Of a stretch of 64,000 nt of DNA, positions 31,373 to 41,784 are shown piece by piece. The notes beneath the pieces were generated by a model, which saw only the letters and a program-made list of their open reading frames with translations, was not told where the DNA came from and made no database searches. The stretch is taken from contig VKHL01000096.1 of NCBI GenBank assembly GCA_015146655.1, positions 44,393 to 108,392 of the forward strand. Reading direction: 5' to 3'. How positions within the stretch are numbered: position 1 is the first letter of the stretch; every line of letters begins with the position of its first letter. The translations under genes were made by a program, and so were the position numbers. The stretch is from Ochromonas danica. Lineage: Eukaryota > Sar > Chrysophyceae > Chromulinales > Chromulinaceae.

Positions 31373-31751
31373 GGATATCTTGCCAGCAGCAGAGAAGACA
31401 AAGACAAAGAGAGAGACAACAGAGAGACAGACAGACAGACAACAAAGACAGACAAAGAGACAGACCAACCAAGAGATAACAAAGAGACAACAACAGACAG
31501 ACAAAAAGCAAAGACCAACAGAGACAGAGAGAGAGAGAAACGGGAACGGACATAAGAGAGAACAACGCGCTTCTCAACGTTCTTGAGGACAAAATCGCGT
31601 TCTTCTCAACACACAGCAGTCATCCAATCCGGCAAGAATTCCATCGCGCAGTTGCTGGCAGCAGATCTGATTGAGTGAGTCAGTCAATCCTCTGCCACTT
31701 TGCTGCCATTAAATAGAGAAACACCCAGCTGCTGTTATTGTACTCTCAGTG
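31373..31751. repeat. CTGT/GACA-rich low-complexity tract in a divergent promoter
   Basis: Positions ~31385-31545 are an almost continuous GACA/GAGACA repeat on the plus strand (CTGTCT on the minus strand), directly upstream of the WW-protein ATG and between two divergent genes. It probably lies in the 5' UTR or promoter. It creates spurious hydrophobic Cys/Leu/Ser reading frames on the minus strand. Confidence 0.7.
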
Positions 31752-34700
31752 ATGTGGGCACGAGGTCTTCTCTCTCTCTGCCTCGTAGTGGAGGCAATGC
31801 AATTGCTGCGAATCTTCTGCAGGAATCTCCTCCTCTGCACCCCCTCCTTCACCCTCTCCTCCAGCTCTCCTCTCATCGTCTCTTCTTTGCCGTGCAAGAA
31901 CCGCTCGTTGAGAACTGCCAAGTCTTTTAGGTTCTGGAGGCTGCAGGTGAAGGGCGAGGACGTGCAGGAAGAGACTGTCCCCGCTGACGCTGACGGTGAG
32001 CGCTCTGCAGCCTGCAGCCTGCCTTCCCTGCTGCCTAACACTACCACCACCAACACATGCAGCTTCCAGGAAAATCCCTCGATGGGGCTCATTTGTGAAC
32101 TTTGCTGGTCGTTGGCAGCGCGACCCCGCGACCTTCCTCTCGGCTGCTCACCTCCTGAAGCTCAACCAACAGTTGCAGCACTATCGCTCTGTGCCCAGAT
32201 CAGAGCGCCGCTTGCTCTTTGAGGACTTGGCAACGACTTACTTTGCTCGCTTCCATCAGTTACTCAGAGAAGAGTATCAACACGAGAAGCGCACGACTCA
32301 GACGCGCTTGTCGTCTTCGCCGCTCTTCCAGCTGATCGAGGAAGGCTACACGGTCGTAGACCTGGACTGCACCATTGCAAGGCGACTGTATCAAGACTAT
32401 ATTCTGAAGTTTTCTGTCACGGATGACTCATCACCTTCGAGACGTGCACGCATTGCCCCTCATCGCCTGGCAGTGGGCGATGCTGTCTTGGTGTCTCGCA
32501 GACTGCCACAGACCAACCATAAGGCTAACCGTGAGCGGACCTCTTCTGTATGTCAGGGTATTGTGTATTCTGTTGGGGCTTATGCCATCGAAGTGGCAGT
32601 GCCGGGCAGTTGCCCTTTGCAGTCCCTCGATGACAGTCGATCTGAGATTAAGAGCTTTCGACTGGATTACATTGTCAATCGCTTGCCCTATGACCGCATG
32701 TTAACTGCCTTGCAGTATTTCTTACATCCGATGCCTGGTGGATCCAGCAGCTCGGGGACGCTCTTGTCCACTACAATACGAGACCTCATTCTCTACACGT
32801 ACCCCAACGGAGTGTTACGTAGTAGCAGCGGTAGAGCGCAGAGTGTAGCTGATGCGCTGCATGAGCCACCTCGCTTTCATAATATGACGATCAGCCCATT
32901 GGTGGGTGGGGAGATCTCCATGCCTTGGCCGCAGAAACGACGACGTGGACATGATGACGACAACAGAATGAAAGATAACAGAAACCAGAAGTCAGAAAGC
33001 CAGCTTTCTATGCCTGATGCTGTTTTGACGACCAATCGCCGCCTTCATGCCATGCTGCATCCTCCACAGCGCACAACAGAACGACTGGAGGTGACGCAGT
33101 CGTTGGTGCCTTTCAGTCTGTTGGAGATTGACCGAGCTCTCTGTCAGGTAGACCTCCAGCTACAGGACCACCCCACAAATCAACTCAACCCTTCGCAATG
33201 GGAGGCGGTACGAGAATCTCTACTTCATCCCGTGGCTTGCATCCAAGGACCACCTGGAACTGGCAAGGTTGGCTTCTCTCCTAATGTTTGTGCACTTCCT
33301 TTGCTTATTCTCATGCTGTGCTCAGACAAAAACAGTGTGTACCATGCTCAAGGTCTGGTTAGAGCTGCGCAATTATCGACTCTCATTAGGTGGACAGTTG
33401 AGTCGCGGACTGGCGCGCAGCACTGCCATTGTCTGCGCACATAGCAACTTGGCCACCGACCACCTGGTTGCGGGTCTGTTGGATCTCAACATAACCAATA
33501 TAGGTCAGTCTTATCAATAGTCCATGCTTCTTCCCCTTCTCTCTTTAGCTCTTGCTCTTGTTATAGTACGTGTTGGCCGACCCGCCTCGATCCATTCTTC
33601 TTCACAGAAGTGCAGCCTCGATGCTCAGATCGAAGCGGATGAAGACTATCGAGAAGTCAAGATGGCTGCCGAGGAGGCTTGGAAGCATTACCTCTCTATC
33701 CGAGAGTATCTCGCTACAGTACCGTCTCACCGGTCTAGTCGCTTCACGGAGAGCGATCTCGGCTATGCACAGGCTGAAGTTCATCGCACGAGGAGAAGTT
33801 TGGAGAAGAGCTATGACCTAACTGCCAAGAAAGTACTGTCGCGCGCGAGCATCATAGTTTCCACAACTATTGGCGCAGGGAATGATATGCTTTGGAACTA
33901 TTTGAACCCTGTGTCTTCCTCCTCCTCTGCTGAAGCAACTACATGTGTGGAGGATAGAGCGCGAGTTGATCTCGTGGTTGTGGATGAAGCGGGGCAGTGC
34001 CACGAGGCAGACCTCTTCCCTGTCCTGCAATACCATCCGCGCAAGTTGGTATTGGCAGGAGACCAGCAGCAGTTGCCGCCAACAGTGCTGTCGACCTTCG
34101 GCCAGAGGCATGGCCTGCAGATTAGCCTCTTTAGTCGCTTGCTGGAGAGTGGCTTGCATCCGTCCTTCCTGGCTGTGCAGTACCGCATGCATGTGAACAT
34201 TTCTTTTTGGCCCAACCACTTCTTCTATGGCAATCGACTTCAAACACCTTCCCTTCAGGACGCGGTATTTAGGGACAACAGGAAGAATGCATACGCTCAC
34301 CTTCGCGAAGCTGTTCGTTGGAAGGGTTGGGATTTCCCCAATAGGGCCGTCCCTGTGGCTTTCATTGACATCGCAACAACACCATCTTTAGCTGCACATG
34401 GAAAGAGGATATTCCTCACAGAATGCTTGCCTTCGCGAACCAAAGAAGAACTGGAGAGTTTGAAGACTTTATTGAGTCTAAGACAACGTGAGGCAATCTC
34501 TCAAAGCCACTATGCATCGTATACCAACCCCTTCGAAGCCGCAGTCACTCTGGCCGTCCTCGAAGCACTGCTTGTACATGATAGTAAGATCAGCCAATCG
34601 ACTGACGAATACCATCATTTGGTTAATAAGGATGGCGGTGATAAAGATGGAGGGCAAGCGGCGAAGTTGGAAGACATCGGTGTGCTCTCACCATACCGTG

Positions 34701-35176
34701 CCCAGGTTGCCCTCCTTCAAAGTCTCGCAGCCCAGCGCGGGTGGTCCACAAGACTTGATCCTCACGATTCCTCATCACCTAAAACAACACCCACTGCTTT
34801 GGTCTCAGTGGGAAACAGTGCGTCTGACATAGAGGTCGACGACGAGGAGACTACTAATGACCACAACAGCGATGATTACTATTCATCGCCTTCATTTGCT
34901 CCTTCGACGGGCCAGCCTGGAGTTTTAGAAATCAATTCTATCGATGGCTTTCAAGGACGAGAAAAGAACTTCATCATCCTCTCCACAGTGAGGTCTAATG
35001 ATCGAGGACAGCTCGGCTTCCTCACGGACTATCGCCGCCTCAATGTGGCGCTGACAAGGGCGAGGAAAGGACTTGTTGTGGTCGGGGACAGCTCCACACT
35101 CGCAGCAGATCCAGTGTGGAAGGACTTTCTCCTCTATTGCAATACCAATGGCCTCATTGTTCACACCAACTGCTAG
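31752..35176 (+). CDS. UPF1-like superfamily 1 DNA/RNA helicase (IGHMBP2/senataxin-like)
   Basis: Four exons (31752-31995, 32063-33267, 33326-33503, 33567-35176) join in phase to 1,078 residues; introns 67, 58 and 63 nt. Motifs: Q-motif region LNPSQWEAV; Walker A GPPGTGK with the next exon starting TKT, so the P-loop is split by an intron; Walker B VVVDEAGQCHEADL; motif III LAGDQQQLPPTV; motif IV AVQYRMHVNISFWPNHFFY; motif V INSIDGFQGREKNFIILSTV; motif VI RRLNVALTRARKGLVVVGD. This order is the UPF1-like SF1B arrangement. The N-terminal ~350 residues are unique and may be a regulatory or nucleic-acid-binding part. The role (RNA surveillance, R-loop or DNA repair) cannot be decided. The first exon's hydrophobic start is less certain than the rest. 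Confidence 0.9.
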
Positions 35177-35293
35177 GTTAAGTGTTGATGTTTGTGATGG
35201 AGTTGTGGATGAGATTAATAATAGTAATAATGATAACATCTTACTTAATCTTACTTATTGCTAATATAGACTATTAAGCTAACTCAGAACAAA

Positions 35294-35626
35294 TCACAAA
35301 TGCATCTGGGCAAAGTTCAATTGGGATCTTGTCACACCAATTTTCTTCGCTAAGCGAAGGCGACGGGCAGGAGAACTCACGCTGTTGTCGTCTTCTGTGT
35401 CTGTGTGTTCATCATCACCATAGAATTGCAGCAATGCCATGGACTTCCGTTTATTCCACTTGTTAGGTGCTCCACTTGGCAGCATCTCATTGTCTGCAGC
35501 GAGCAAGCACTCGATAGAAGGTGGAAACTCAACTGCTTGTGGAGTGTTCTGAGAAGGTAACTTCCCGTCAATGCCTCTCGCAACCTCAGCCAACTCATCG
35601 CTACGTCCAATGAGGGAGTTACTTTG
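35294..35626 (-). CDS. Possible C-terminal exon or small gene, unassigned
   Basis: An open minus-strand frame of ~110 codons ending at 35294, without its own ATG. The protein looks coding: acidic Asp/Glu/Thr cluster (YGDDEHTDTEDDNSV) followed by a basic run (ARRLRLAKKIGVTRSQ). A plausible acceptor (GAAAG) lies at its upstream end near 35627. It could be a last exon of the Myb/SANT gene to its right, whose frame stops at 35905, but I cannot find a donor that joins both in phase. Confidence 0.3.
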   Translation of the reverse strand, partial: QSNSLIGRSDELAEVARGIDGKLPSQNTPQAVEFPPSIECLLAADNEMLPSGAPNKWNKRKSMALLQFYGDDEHTDTEDDNSVSSPARRLRLAKKIGVTRSQLNFAQMHL

Positions 35627-35650
35627 CTTTCAAAGTCGAGGTGTGAGGTG

Positions 35651-35840
35651 GCATCATCCTCTCTACTATGAGGTCTAATGATCGAGGACAGCTCGGCTTC
35701 CTCACGGACTATCGCCGCCTCAATGCGGTGATAGTCCGTGAGGAAGCCGAGCTGTCCTCGATCATTGGACCTCATAGTGGAGCAACAACCTCATTGTTCA
35801 TTCCGGTTGATGATATTGATAGAGTTGTGGATAGGATGGT
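35651..35840. pseudogene. Rearranged fragment of the upstream helicase gene with a fold-back hairpin
   Basis: Positions ~35651-35727 copy the helicase segment 34967-35045 (near-identical from GAGGTCTAATGATCGAGGAC on). The copy is then followed by its own reverse complement, making an inverted repeat ~35664-35779 with arms of about 50 bp, at least one mismatch, and a loop of ~16 nt (around 35713-35729). After the hairpin, ~35788-35835 resembles the sequence around the helicase stop codon (35152-35211, CCTCATTGTTCA ... GAGTTGTGGAT). The order of the parts shows an internally deleted partial duplicate of the helicase 3' end carrying a fold-back. Not functional as a helicase. Confidence 0.82.
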
Positions 35841-35904
35841 ATTAAATGTCTTTATAAAAGCCATATACGATACACTCAATTGTTTGTTATGCTTTGCCTT
35901 ACAG

Positions 35905-36687
35905 TCAAATCGGGGTGACCTTATTGTCTTGCACATCTGGAGTATTCACTGGGGGTGCTTCATGACTGGACCCAGTTCTTGTTTTGCTCTGCTCTGATAG
36001 ATATCTCCAGCGGACCCGGCAAGCTTTCTCGGTCCGATGAGGCAAGACAGTCGCTGCGATTGTTGTCCAATTCTTCCCACTGCGCTGCTCCACTGCCAAA
36101 CGAAGCTGACTGTCTTCCTCCTCTGTCCACCTCTTCCTTGGAGCGCCCTTACTTTCTTTGCCCTTACCTTCAAGCTTCTTCCATTCAGTCTCGAGGCGAT
36201 GGTATAGCTCTTTAGGGAGGGCATACAGATCCATGTGGGTTTTGTCTTGCTCATTAGTGAGATGGATGAGAAAAGAGGTCCAGTTTGTCCTTTGACCACT
36301 GGGAATGTGCACAGATGTCGTCACCTTCTTCTCTCTCTCCGTCTCTTTAGCCTGGTCTCTCTCCATCCCGTGGGCCGCCAGGGGGTGGTTGTTGGTCAGG
36401 TTGTTGGCGCTAGAGGGCTGGGGCTGCCAAACTTCCCGCACATGAGCAGGAGAATAAAACAATGTGGAGACTTTGTCGAAAGAGTCTGGACTACTCGCTT
36501 CAGAGGCATCGTTGGTCGCGACGACTGGCTCCAGAGAGCGATCATAGGCAGTCATGGCGTGGATTGGGAGAGTCCTCACAAAATGGAGAGCTTTGTGTTG
36601 AATTGGCTGAAGCTTCGCGAAGCAGCCGCCTAGTAGCTGGACTAGTAGTAGCCATGAGATGGTCAGAAGCATAGCCACAGATCTCAT
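35905..36687 (-). CDS. Myb/SANT domain protein with signal-like presequence
   Basis: Single frame; the first ATG at 36687 gives 260 residues. The C-terminal part holds one Myb/SANT repeat with the spaced aromatic residues: RKRWTEEEDSQLRLAVEQRS, GKNWTTIAATVLPHRT, EKACRVRWRYLS. The N-terminus is a hydrophobic signal-like segment (MLLTISWLLLVQLLGGC-FAKLQP) with Phe just after the likely cleavage point. This is what a plastid presequence looks like in complex-plastid algae. A nuclear role would be the default for Myb proteins, so localisation is a genuine question; an organellar DNA-binding protein is possible. A further 3' exon at 35294-35626 is possible but unproven. The gene is divergent from the coiled-coil gene 138 bp away. 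Confidence 0.68.
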   Translation of the reverse strand: MRSVAMLLTISWLLLVQLLGGCFAKLQPIQHKALHFVRTLPIHAMTAYDRSLEPVVATNDASEASSPDSFDKVSTLFYSPAHVREVWQPQPSSANNLTNNHPLAAHGMERDQAKETEREKKVTTSVHIPSGQRTNWTSFLIHLTNEQDKTHMDLYALPKELYHRLETEWKKLEGKGKESKGAPRKRWTEEEDSQLRLAVEQRSGKNWTTIAATVLPHRTEKACRVRWRYLSEQSKTRTGSSHEAPPVNTPDVQDNKVTPI

Positions 36688-36825
36688 CGCCTTCTTCGCT
36701 TTCAGTTCTGGTCCTATGAAGGAGGAGAAGGATCTGTGTGGTGTAGAAACGCGTTTTCTCTCCAAGCCAAATAGAAAGAAACGGCCGCCCTTTCGCTCTC
36801 ATTCCACTTTTTTCAGTCCGAGGGC

Positions 36826-38064
36826 ATGAAAAGATCTCCCCACCGCGTCAGCTTTGGCTCTTCTGTGGCTGCGGCGAGTCCTCCCGCCAGCCCCGCAGCC
36901 AGTGAGGCGCAGACCATCTCGCTCACCATCTCCTCGCACTTCCCCTCCAGCTCGACAGGCCTGGGCAGATGCATCTCCGTGACCAAATTCAACCCTCGCC
37001 AGGTCTCAGGAACGCTTTCATCTTCCAAAAGAGAGAAGTCGCATGTCAGCATCAAGATGAATCCCGGCACCACCCAGCAGGCCAAGCGATGGCCTGACAA
37101 GCCCATGATGAAGAAGGATATCGAAGCCAAGCCATGGTATATGCGATCCTTCGATGAAGTCGTGGAGCTCCACTGTGGTGACGCTATTCGCGCCGAGAAA
37201 TTCCCTCAATACAACAAGTCTTTCGTGACCAAGATGAGGTCTCCTACGCGACCTGAAGAAACCGCGAAGGATGAGCGATCTCTGCAGGTCGCCACTCCGC
37301 CAAGTTCCTCGAAAGCTAAGAGAGCATCTGCTCCTCTTCAGCGATCTCTTTCGAGTGATAACGCTACTCCTGGTAGCACCCCTTCGAGGCCAAGAGGTAG
37401 TGTTGGCCAACAGTCGACCCGCAATGAGAAAGAAATCGTCCGCGAGGTCAAGATGCAGCATCTTCGCCTGCAGGATATGGCGAAGCTCATTGAGAAGGCA
37501 GACCGTGAAATAGCGACCCTTGAGACCAACGCCAAGCATGACTACCGTGTCATACAGGATCTCATCGTGTCCACGAAACAATCCGATGAAGATCTGCAAA
37601 AGTTGCGTCACTACGCAGGAACCGTATTGACCAATGCACGGTCAGTGGTCAAGAAGCTCATCTCCTGCAGAAAGATTCAGCAGACCAACTACGATAAGTA
37701 CGAGTCTGCAATAAAAGAGTTCCAGGATGCGCACATGCAGGAGTTGCGTTGGCAGCCAATTGACAAATTGACAAATCTAATAGCTGAAGAGGAGAGGCGA
37801 AACAGAGTGAAACAGAAGGTGCAGCGCATTCTCTTACTCTTCGCTGCAACTATTAAGGCAAAGGGGTACACTGCCAATAGACCTCTCACTGGCAGTGCAG
37901 CTACACGTACCGCAGCGAATTTGTCAACAGCGGGCGGGTTGAAAGCGACGAATGCTCAACACTCGATGAAGAACGCCAATCGCTTCAAGGCTGCTCTGCG
38001 CAGACGAGTGTCAGCAGATAGCACAAGGAAGAGTATCTATGATCTCCCTCCTCCAGCCTTTTAG
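36826..38064 (+). CDS. Hypothetical basic coiled-coil protein
   Basis: Single exon, 412 residues. The N-terminal half is Ser/Pro/Lys-rich and probably disordered, with a short conserved-looking stretch (AKPWYMRSFDEVVELHCGDA). Residues ~200-330 are helical and coiled-coil-like (LIEKADREIATLETNAKHDY, SDEDLQKLRHYAGTVLTNAR, KLTNLIAEEERRNRVKQKVQ). The C-terminus is basic with Ser/Thr/Ala. No signal peptide or membrane span. I do not recognise the family; a cytoskeletal or flagellar component would fit the composition, but this is only a guess. Confidence 0.7.
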   Translation: MKRSPHRVSFGSSVAAASPPASPAASEAQTISLTISSHFPSSSTGLGRCISVTKFNPRQVSGTLSSSKREKSHVSIKMNPGTTQQAKRWPDKPMMKKDIEAKPWYMRSFDEVVELHCGDAIRAEKFPQYNKSFVTKMRSPTRPEETAKDERSLQVATPPSSSKAKRASAPLQRSLSSDNATPGSTPSRPRGSVGQQSTRNEKEIVREVKMQHLRLQDMAKLIEKADREIATLETNAKHDYRVIQDLIVSTKQSDEDLQKLRHYAGTVLTNARSVVKKLISCRKIQQTNYDKYESAIKEFQDAHMQELRWQPIDKLTNLIAEEERRNRVKQKVQRILLLFAATIKAKGYTANRPLTGSAATRTAANLSTAGGLKATNAQHSMKNANRFKAALRRRVSADSTRKSIYDLPPPAF

Positions 38065-38252
38065 GCAGCAACAGACTGATCAACACGTAACTTTACATGC
38101 AACGTCTCACGATAACATAATACTTTAGTAGAAAATTAACTTAGAGATGGACAATTCTGATTGTTTCACTCTGCGATTCTTGCTATTATACCTCACGATA
38201 GAAAGTGTTGTTTGAGAAAGTGGTGCTTATCAATTTTGATTGGAAAGCCATT

Positions 38253-40166
38253 TTAGCTTTCCTCTGGCAGGGGTGCCTGCAGCTTTTCGCTTGTGCTGAA
38301 GGGCGAGTCGAAGAAGCCATTATCCTCGGGCATGCTGACGATGGAGGGCTTCTCAAAGGGACTGACGTCTTCTTCCACAATGCAGACGTTCGCGTTGGAA
38401 ATGAGGGAATGACGAACAGGGGCAGGATGATGAAAATCCTTGTGCTCGCTCAGAGGTTCAATGTCGGCGTCAATGGCGAAGTCGTTCACGCTTATATTGA
38501 AATCATCCGACCCGTGACGATGAGCGGTGGGAGTGTATGGAGAGGTCAAGCCAGCGCCCTTCAAAACGCTGTGGCTGCCATCGCTCTCCGCCTCCCACAG
38601 CCCGTACTGCGCAGTGAAGGCGACCTTCTGCCGACCTGTCTCAGGACTGCCCAGCACATTGAGGTTGACAGGAGTAATGGTGAGGTCAGATACGGTGCTG
38701 GTAATAGTGGACTCTGTCTTGTTGGTCTGCACAGTATTGATTTGTGCGGCTGCGACTGTAGAGGGCTGTGGAGTGGAGAGACCGTCCGCCAACTGAATGA
38801 ACAGATTCTTCTCTCTCAATGGACGATTCTCTTCATTAGCCTGATGATCCTCACTTCGTGATTCGAGCCGCTCCCTCTCTTCGCTCGCGGAGATCATCTG
38901 GTCTGTTGAGCTGAAGACTTTTTTCAATCCCCTGGCGGCGGTAGACTTGCTGGGAGTGACTGGCGAGAGATTGGCCGTGTTCTCGTTCTCCTTACTCTCC
39001 TCAGCGAAAGGCTCTTGATCGACACTTCTCTCCTCTACAGCCTCCTGTTGGTTGGTTTTGATGCCACTCTCCTGCAGGCGATGATCCTGCACGACGAAGG
39101 GATTGGATTTAGTGCTGCCCGAGACCTGCCTGGAGGGGTCCCGCTTGTGGGACTGAACCCTCTCCTGGAACAGTCGGCTCTCTTCCTCTTTTGCTTCTTG
39201 GAACTTCTGGATGAGACGGGCCTTCTTCTCTTTGTCCACCTCGATGGAGGGCGTGGCTTGGCCTTCCACAGACAGTCGCTTGGCCTTCTCGCTGGGGGTC
39301 GCCGAAGCACTCTCTGGGTACATGGCAATCCCACCTGTAGGCCGGTCTGGAGTGGCCGCCAGAGTTGAGAAGTTTCTTTCGGAGTGCCTTCGAATCTGCT
39401 GCAAAGGATTGGGTCCCATAGGCGCGGCGATGGAGGAGGAGGGCGAGGGTGATCGAGGCCATGCTGGATCATGAACGAAGCTCCTTCGCGCAGGCGTGAC
39501 GAGTGAGTCTACATGCCCTCCACTGGGTCGACGGACAGCTGGCACAGGCGGGAGAGGCGCGGCGACTGCCTGGCCTACTAGCGCGGCGCTCTGCCCGGAG
39601 AAGGACAGCCTGCCGACTGGGTTGGTCGTGTAGGTGATGGCGTCCGGCCCTCCCTTGTTCTCATAGCAGATCAGGCACACTCGAGAACCATTAGGCTCCA
39701 GTGAGATCTGCTTGGCGGGCGACGGGGTAGAGGAGGAGGACGAGGGCAGGAGCACAATGATGCTGACCTGGCTACGCGAGCAGTGCGCGCAGACCAGGTA
39801 GCCGCAGAGGCGGCAATGGTGCCTCCAATTGTACGCGGAGAAGGCGGAGAGGCAGCGCATGCAGCGCGGCGACTGGCTGTTGAGCACCCAGGGCACCCCG
39901 TAGGACAGCAGGCGCACCTTATCGTCTACGATGCGCCCGTCGCCCTGCTGCAGGTGCTCATCGTTGGTGTTGTTGGCCTTGGGCGAGAGGTTGAGGAAGG
40001 CCACAGTGCGCACCTCTAGGCGCTCGCCGTGCACAGTGACGGCCTTGCGGTCGAAGCGCAGCAGGTGGTGGTAGTCGCCCGTCGCGGCCTGATTGCCTTT
40101 ACAGCAGGCGCGCAGGATCTCGACGTTATAGAAACTGTTGAGGTTGACAGAGTCTTTCTCGACCAT
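38253..40166 (-). CDS. FYVE-type zinc finger protein
   Basis: Single frame of 637 residues from the ATG at 40166. Residues ~105-170 form a FYVE/FYVE-related zinc finger: WVLNSQSPRCMRCLSAFS, the basic RHHCRLCG signature (Arg-His-His-Cys), YLVCAHCSRSQV, and the last Cys pair in RVCLICYE. The canonical WxxD of true PI3P-binding FYVE domains is WVLN, so lipid specificity may differ. An inserted Ser/Pro-rich loop sits between the third and fourth Cys pairs. The first ~100 residues may be a PH-like fold (LLRFDRKAVTVHGERLEVRT). The remaining ~450 residues are disordered and Ser/Glu-rich. An endosomal role is inferred. A good 3' splice site just upstream (TTCTTCTGTGACAG) leaves open a 5' non-coding or short coding exon. 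Confidence 0.82.
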   Translation of the reverse strand: MVEKDSVNLNSFYNVEILRACCKGNQAATGDYHHLLRFDRKAVTVHGERLEVRTVAFLNLSPKANNTNDEHLQQGDGRIVDDKVRLLSYGVPWVLNSQSPRCMRCLSAFSAYNWRHHCRLCGYLVCAHCSRSQVSIIVLLPSSSSSTPSPAKQISLEPNGSRVCLICYENKGGPDAITYTTNPVGRLSFSGQSAALVGQAVAAPLPPVPAVRRPSGGHVDSLVTPARRSFVHDPAWPRSPSPSSSIAAPMGPNPLQQIRRHSERNFSTLAATPDRPTGGIAMYPESASATPSEKAKRLSVEGQATPSIEVDKEKKARLIQKFQEAKEEESRLFQERVQSHKRDPSRQVSGSTKSNPFVVQDHRLQESGIKTNQQEAVEERSVDQEPFAEESKENENTANLSPVTPSKSTAARGLKKVFSSTDQMISASEERERLESRSEDHQANEENRPLREKNLFIQLADGLSTPQPSTVAAAQINTVQTNKTESTITSTVSDLTITPVNLNVLGSPETGRQKVAFTAQYGLWEAESDGSHSVLKGAGLTSPYTPTAHRHGSDDFNISVNDFAIDADIEPLSEHKDFHHPAPVRHSLISNANVCIVEEDVSPFEKPSIVSMPEDNGFFDSPFSTSEKLQAPLPEES

Positions 40167-40413
40167 CCTCGACACGCTCTGTCACAGAAGAAGAGGAGGA
40201 GGAGGAGGAGGGGGAAGTTGTCAACGCTGGACTGTTGTGTTCCCAAAGTGATCGTTGTCTCTCTCCAGAGGCCAGAAGTCGACTTATAACTCCTAAAACA
40301 CGTTATTGGACATTACAAAAGGCAGGTTTGCAAATTACCACTTTGCTGAGTGGGTAGTGCGACTTTGCCGTTGTGGAGGAAGAAGAGACTTTTCAGTCTT
40401 TCATTTGCTGGTG

Positions 40414-41372
40414 ATGAGTGAATTGGTAGAATTAGGCAAGCGATCAGCGCAAGTGGAGGAGGAAGAGAGCAAGAGCGGAGAGATCGTCGCTCTCTCGGTG
40501 CCCAAGAAGAAGTTCTTTCGGTCTCGCGCGCACTGCAACCCGCTGAGCCACAACGACAGCTTCGCCTACCCGCGCACCCCCGAGGACTTCCTCTGGCAGG
40601 ACCTCTACCCGGGCATTCCTGCTGAGGACCGTGTGGTGCGCATTTTGGACATGGGCATGGGCTTTGGGGGTCTGACAGTGAAGCTGGCCGAGATCTTCCC
40701 GCAGACTCTCGTGCTGGGCATGGAGATCCGCGCCAAGGTGACCCTCCTCCTCCTCCTCCTCCTCCTCCCTCTCCTACGCTATGCTCACTCTCTTGGTATG
40801 TGATGTGCATAGGTTTGTGAATATGTGCGGCTGCGCATTGAGGCGCTGCGCAAAGACAATCCCGGGCGCTACCAGAACGCAGCCTGCCTCAGGTACCTCC
40901 TCCTCCTGCTGCTCTATCACCCGCCACTGACCTTGTGGCAACTTCTAGGACGAACTGCATGCGCTACCTGCCGCACTACTTCCAGCGAGGTCAGCTGCAG
41001 AAGCTCTTCATCTGCTTCCCTGACCCGCACTTCAAGGCCAAGAACCACCGGCGACGCATCGTGACGGCCGAGCTGCTCTCCGAGTACGCCTATTTCATAC
41101 AGCCCGGGGGCCGTCTGTACACTATCACTGACGTGGAGGAGCTCTACCAATGGCACGTGGAGAAGTGCGACGCTCATCCGCACTTCCGGCGCGTGGAGAG
41201 CGAAGAGGCGCTGGCCGCTGACCCGGCCGTGGCTGCGATGACCTTCGAGACTGAGGAGAGCAAGAAGGTGGCACGCATCGGAGGACGCAAGTACGTCGCA
41301 GTCTACGAGCGCCTCGTGGATGCCGAGGAGCGCTGCAACCAGTCGCCTCGCCTGCTGCAGCTGTGGGAGTAG
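40414..41372 (+). CDS. METTL1: tRNA (guanine-N7)-methyltransferase catalytic subunit
   Basis: Three exons (40414-40737, 40813-40892, 40949-41372) join to 275 residues; introns 75 and 56 nt, the first containing a (CTC)n run. Landmarks of TrmB/Trm8/METTL1: KKKFFRSRAHCNPLSHND, ILDMGMGFGGLTVKLAE (SAM-binding loop), LGMEIRAKVCEYVRLRIEAL, NCMRYLPHYF, LFICFPDPHFKAKNHRRRIV (catalytic PDPH..K..H), LYTITDVEELYQWHVEK. The enzyme makes m7G46 in the variable loop of many tRNAs, with a WDR4/Trm82 partner not in this window. The ATG at 40414 was chosen over an upstream TTG. The next gene is ALKBH8, another tRNA modifier. Confidence 0.96.
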
Positions 41373-41784
41373 CCGCTGCTTAGTTAGCTGTGACTACTGG
41401 ATAGTATTGGGAGTTGGCGTAGTAGTGGCAGTAGTTCTAGGAGGACTGTATAGAGGATGAGTAGTGTGTGTGGGACTGTGTAGATAATTCGTACTGCAGC
41501 AGGCCTAGCGGCTGTCTTGTTGGCCATAGCAGCGACTCAACAGTCTCTCGCGAACAGCCATTCATCTCTATGTCTAGTCTAGATGCCCTTTCTCTCCTCT
41601 ACTCAGTACTGCTGGAGCTCTGCTGGAATCATTTCGTGGACTTGTCATCCATCCATACAGCGAAGAAGAAACAGCTTTTACTGTTAGAAGAATCGCGTTT
41701 ATTGATGAAGAGAGACAGCAGTCCAGCCCGAGCCATCGATCACTACAAGCAGACCAAGCTAAGCTAGTGTAGGCTAGGCTAGGG
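41373..41784. other. Spacer between the two tRNA-modification genes
   Basis: About 410 bp between tandem genes. It holds the METTL1 3' end and ALKBH8 upstream region, including AAGCTAAGCTAGTGTAGGCTAGGCTAG-type short repeats right before the ALKBH8 ATG. No separate gene. Confidence 0.5.

Noticed and set aside
31338-31592. Cys/Leu/Ser-rich hydrophobic frames on the minus strand
   Set aside because: Translation of the CTGT repeat tract; not a membrane protein.
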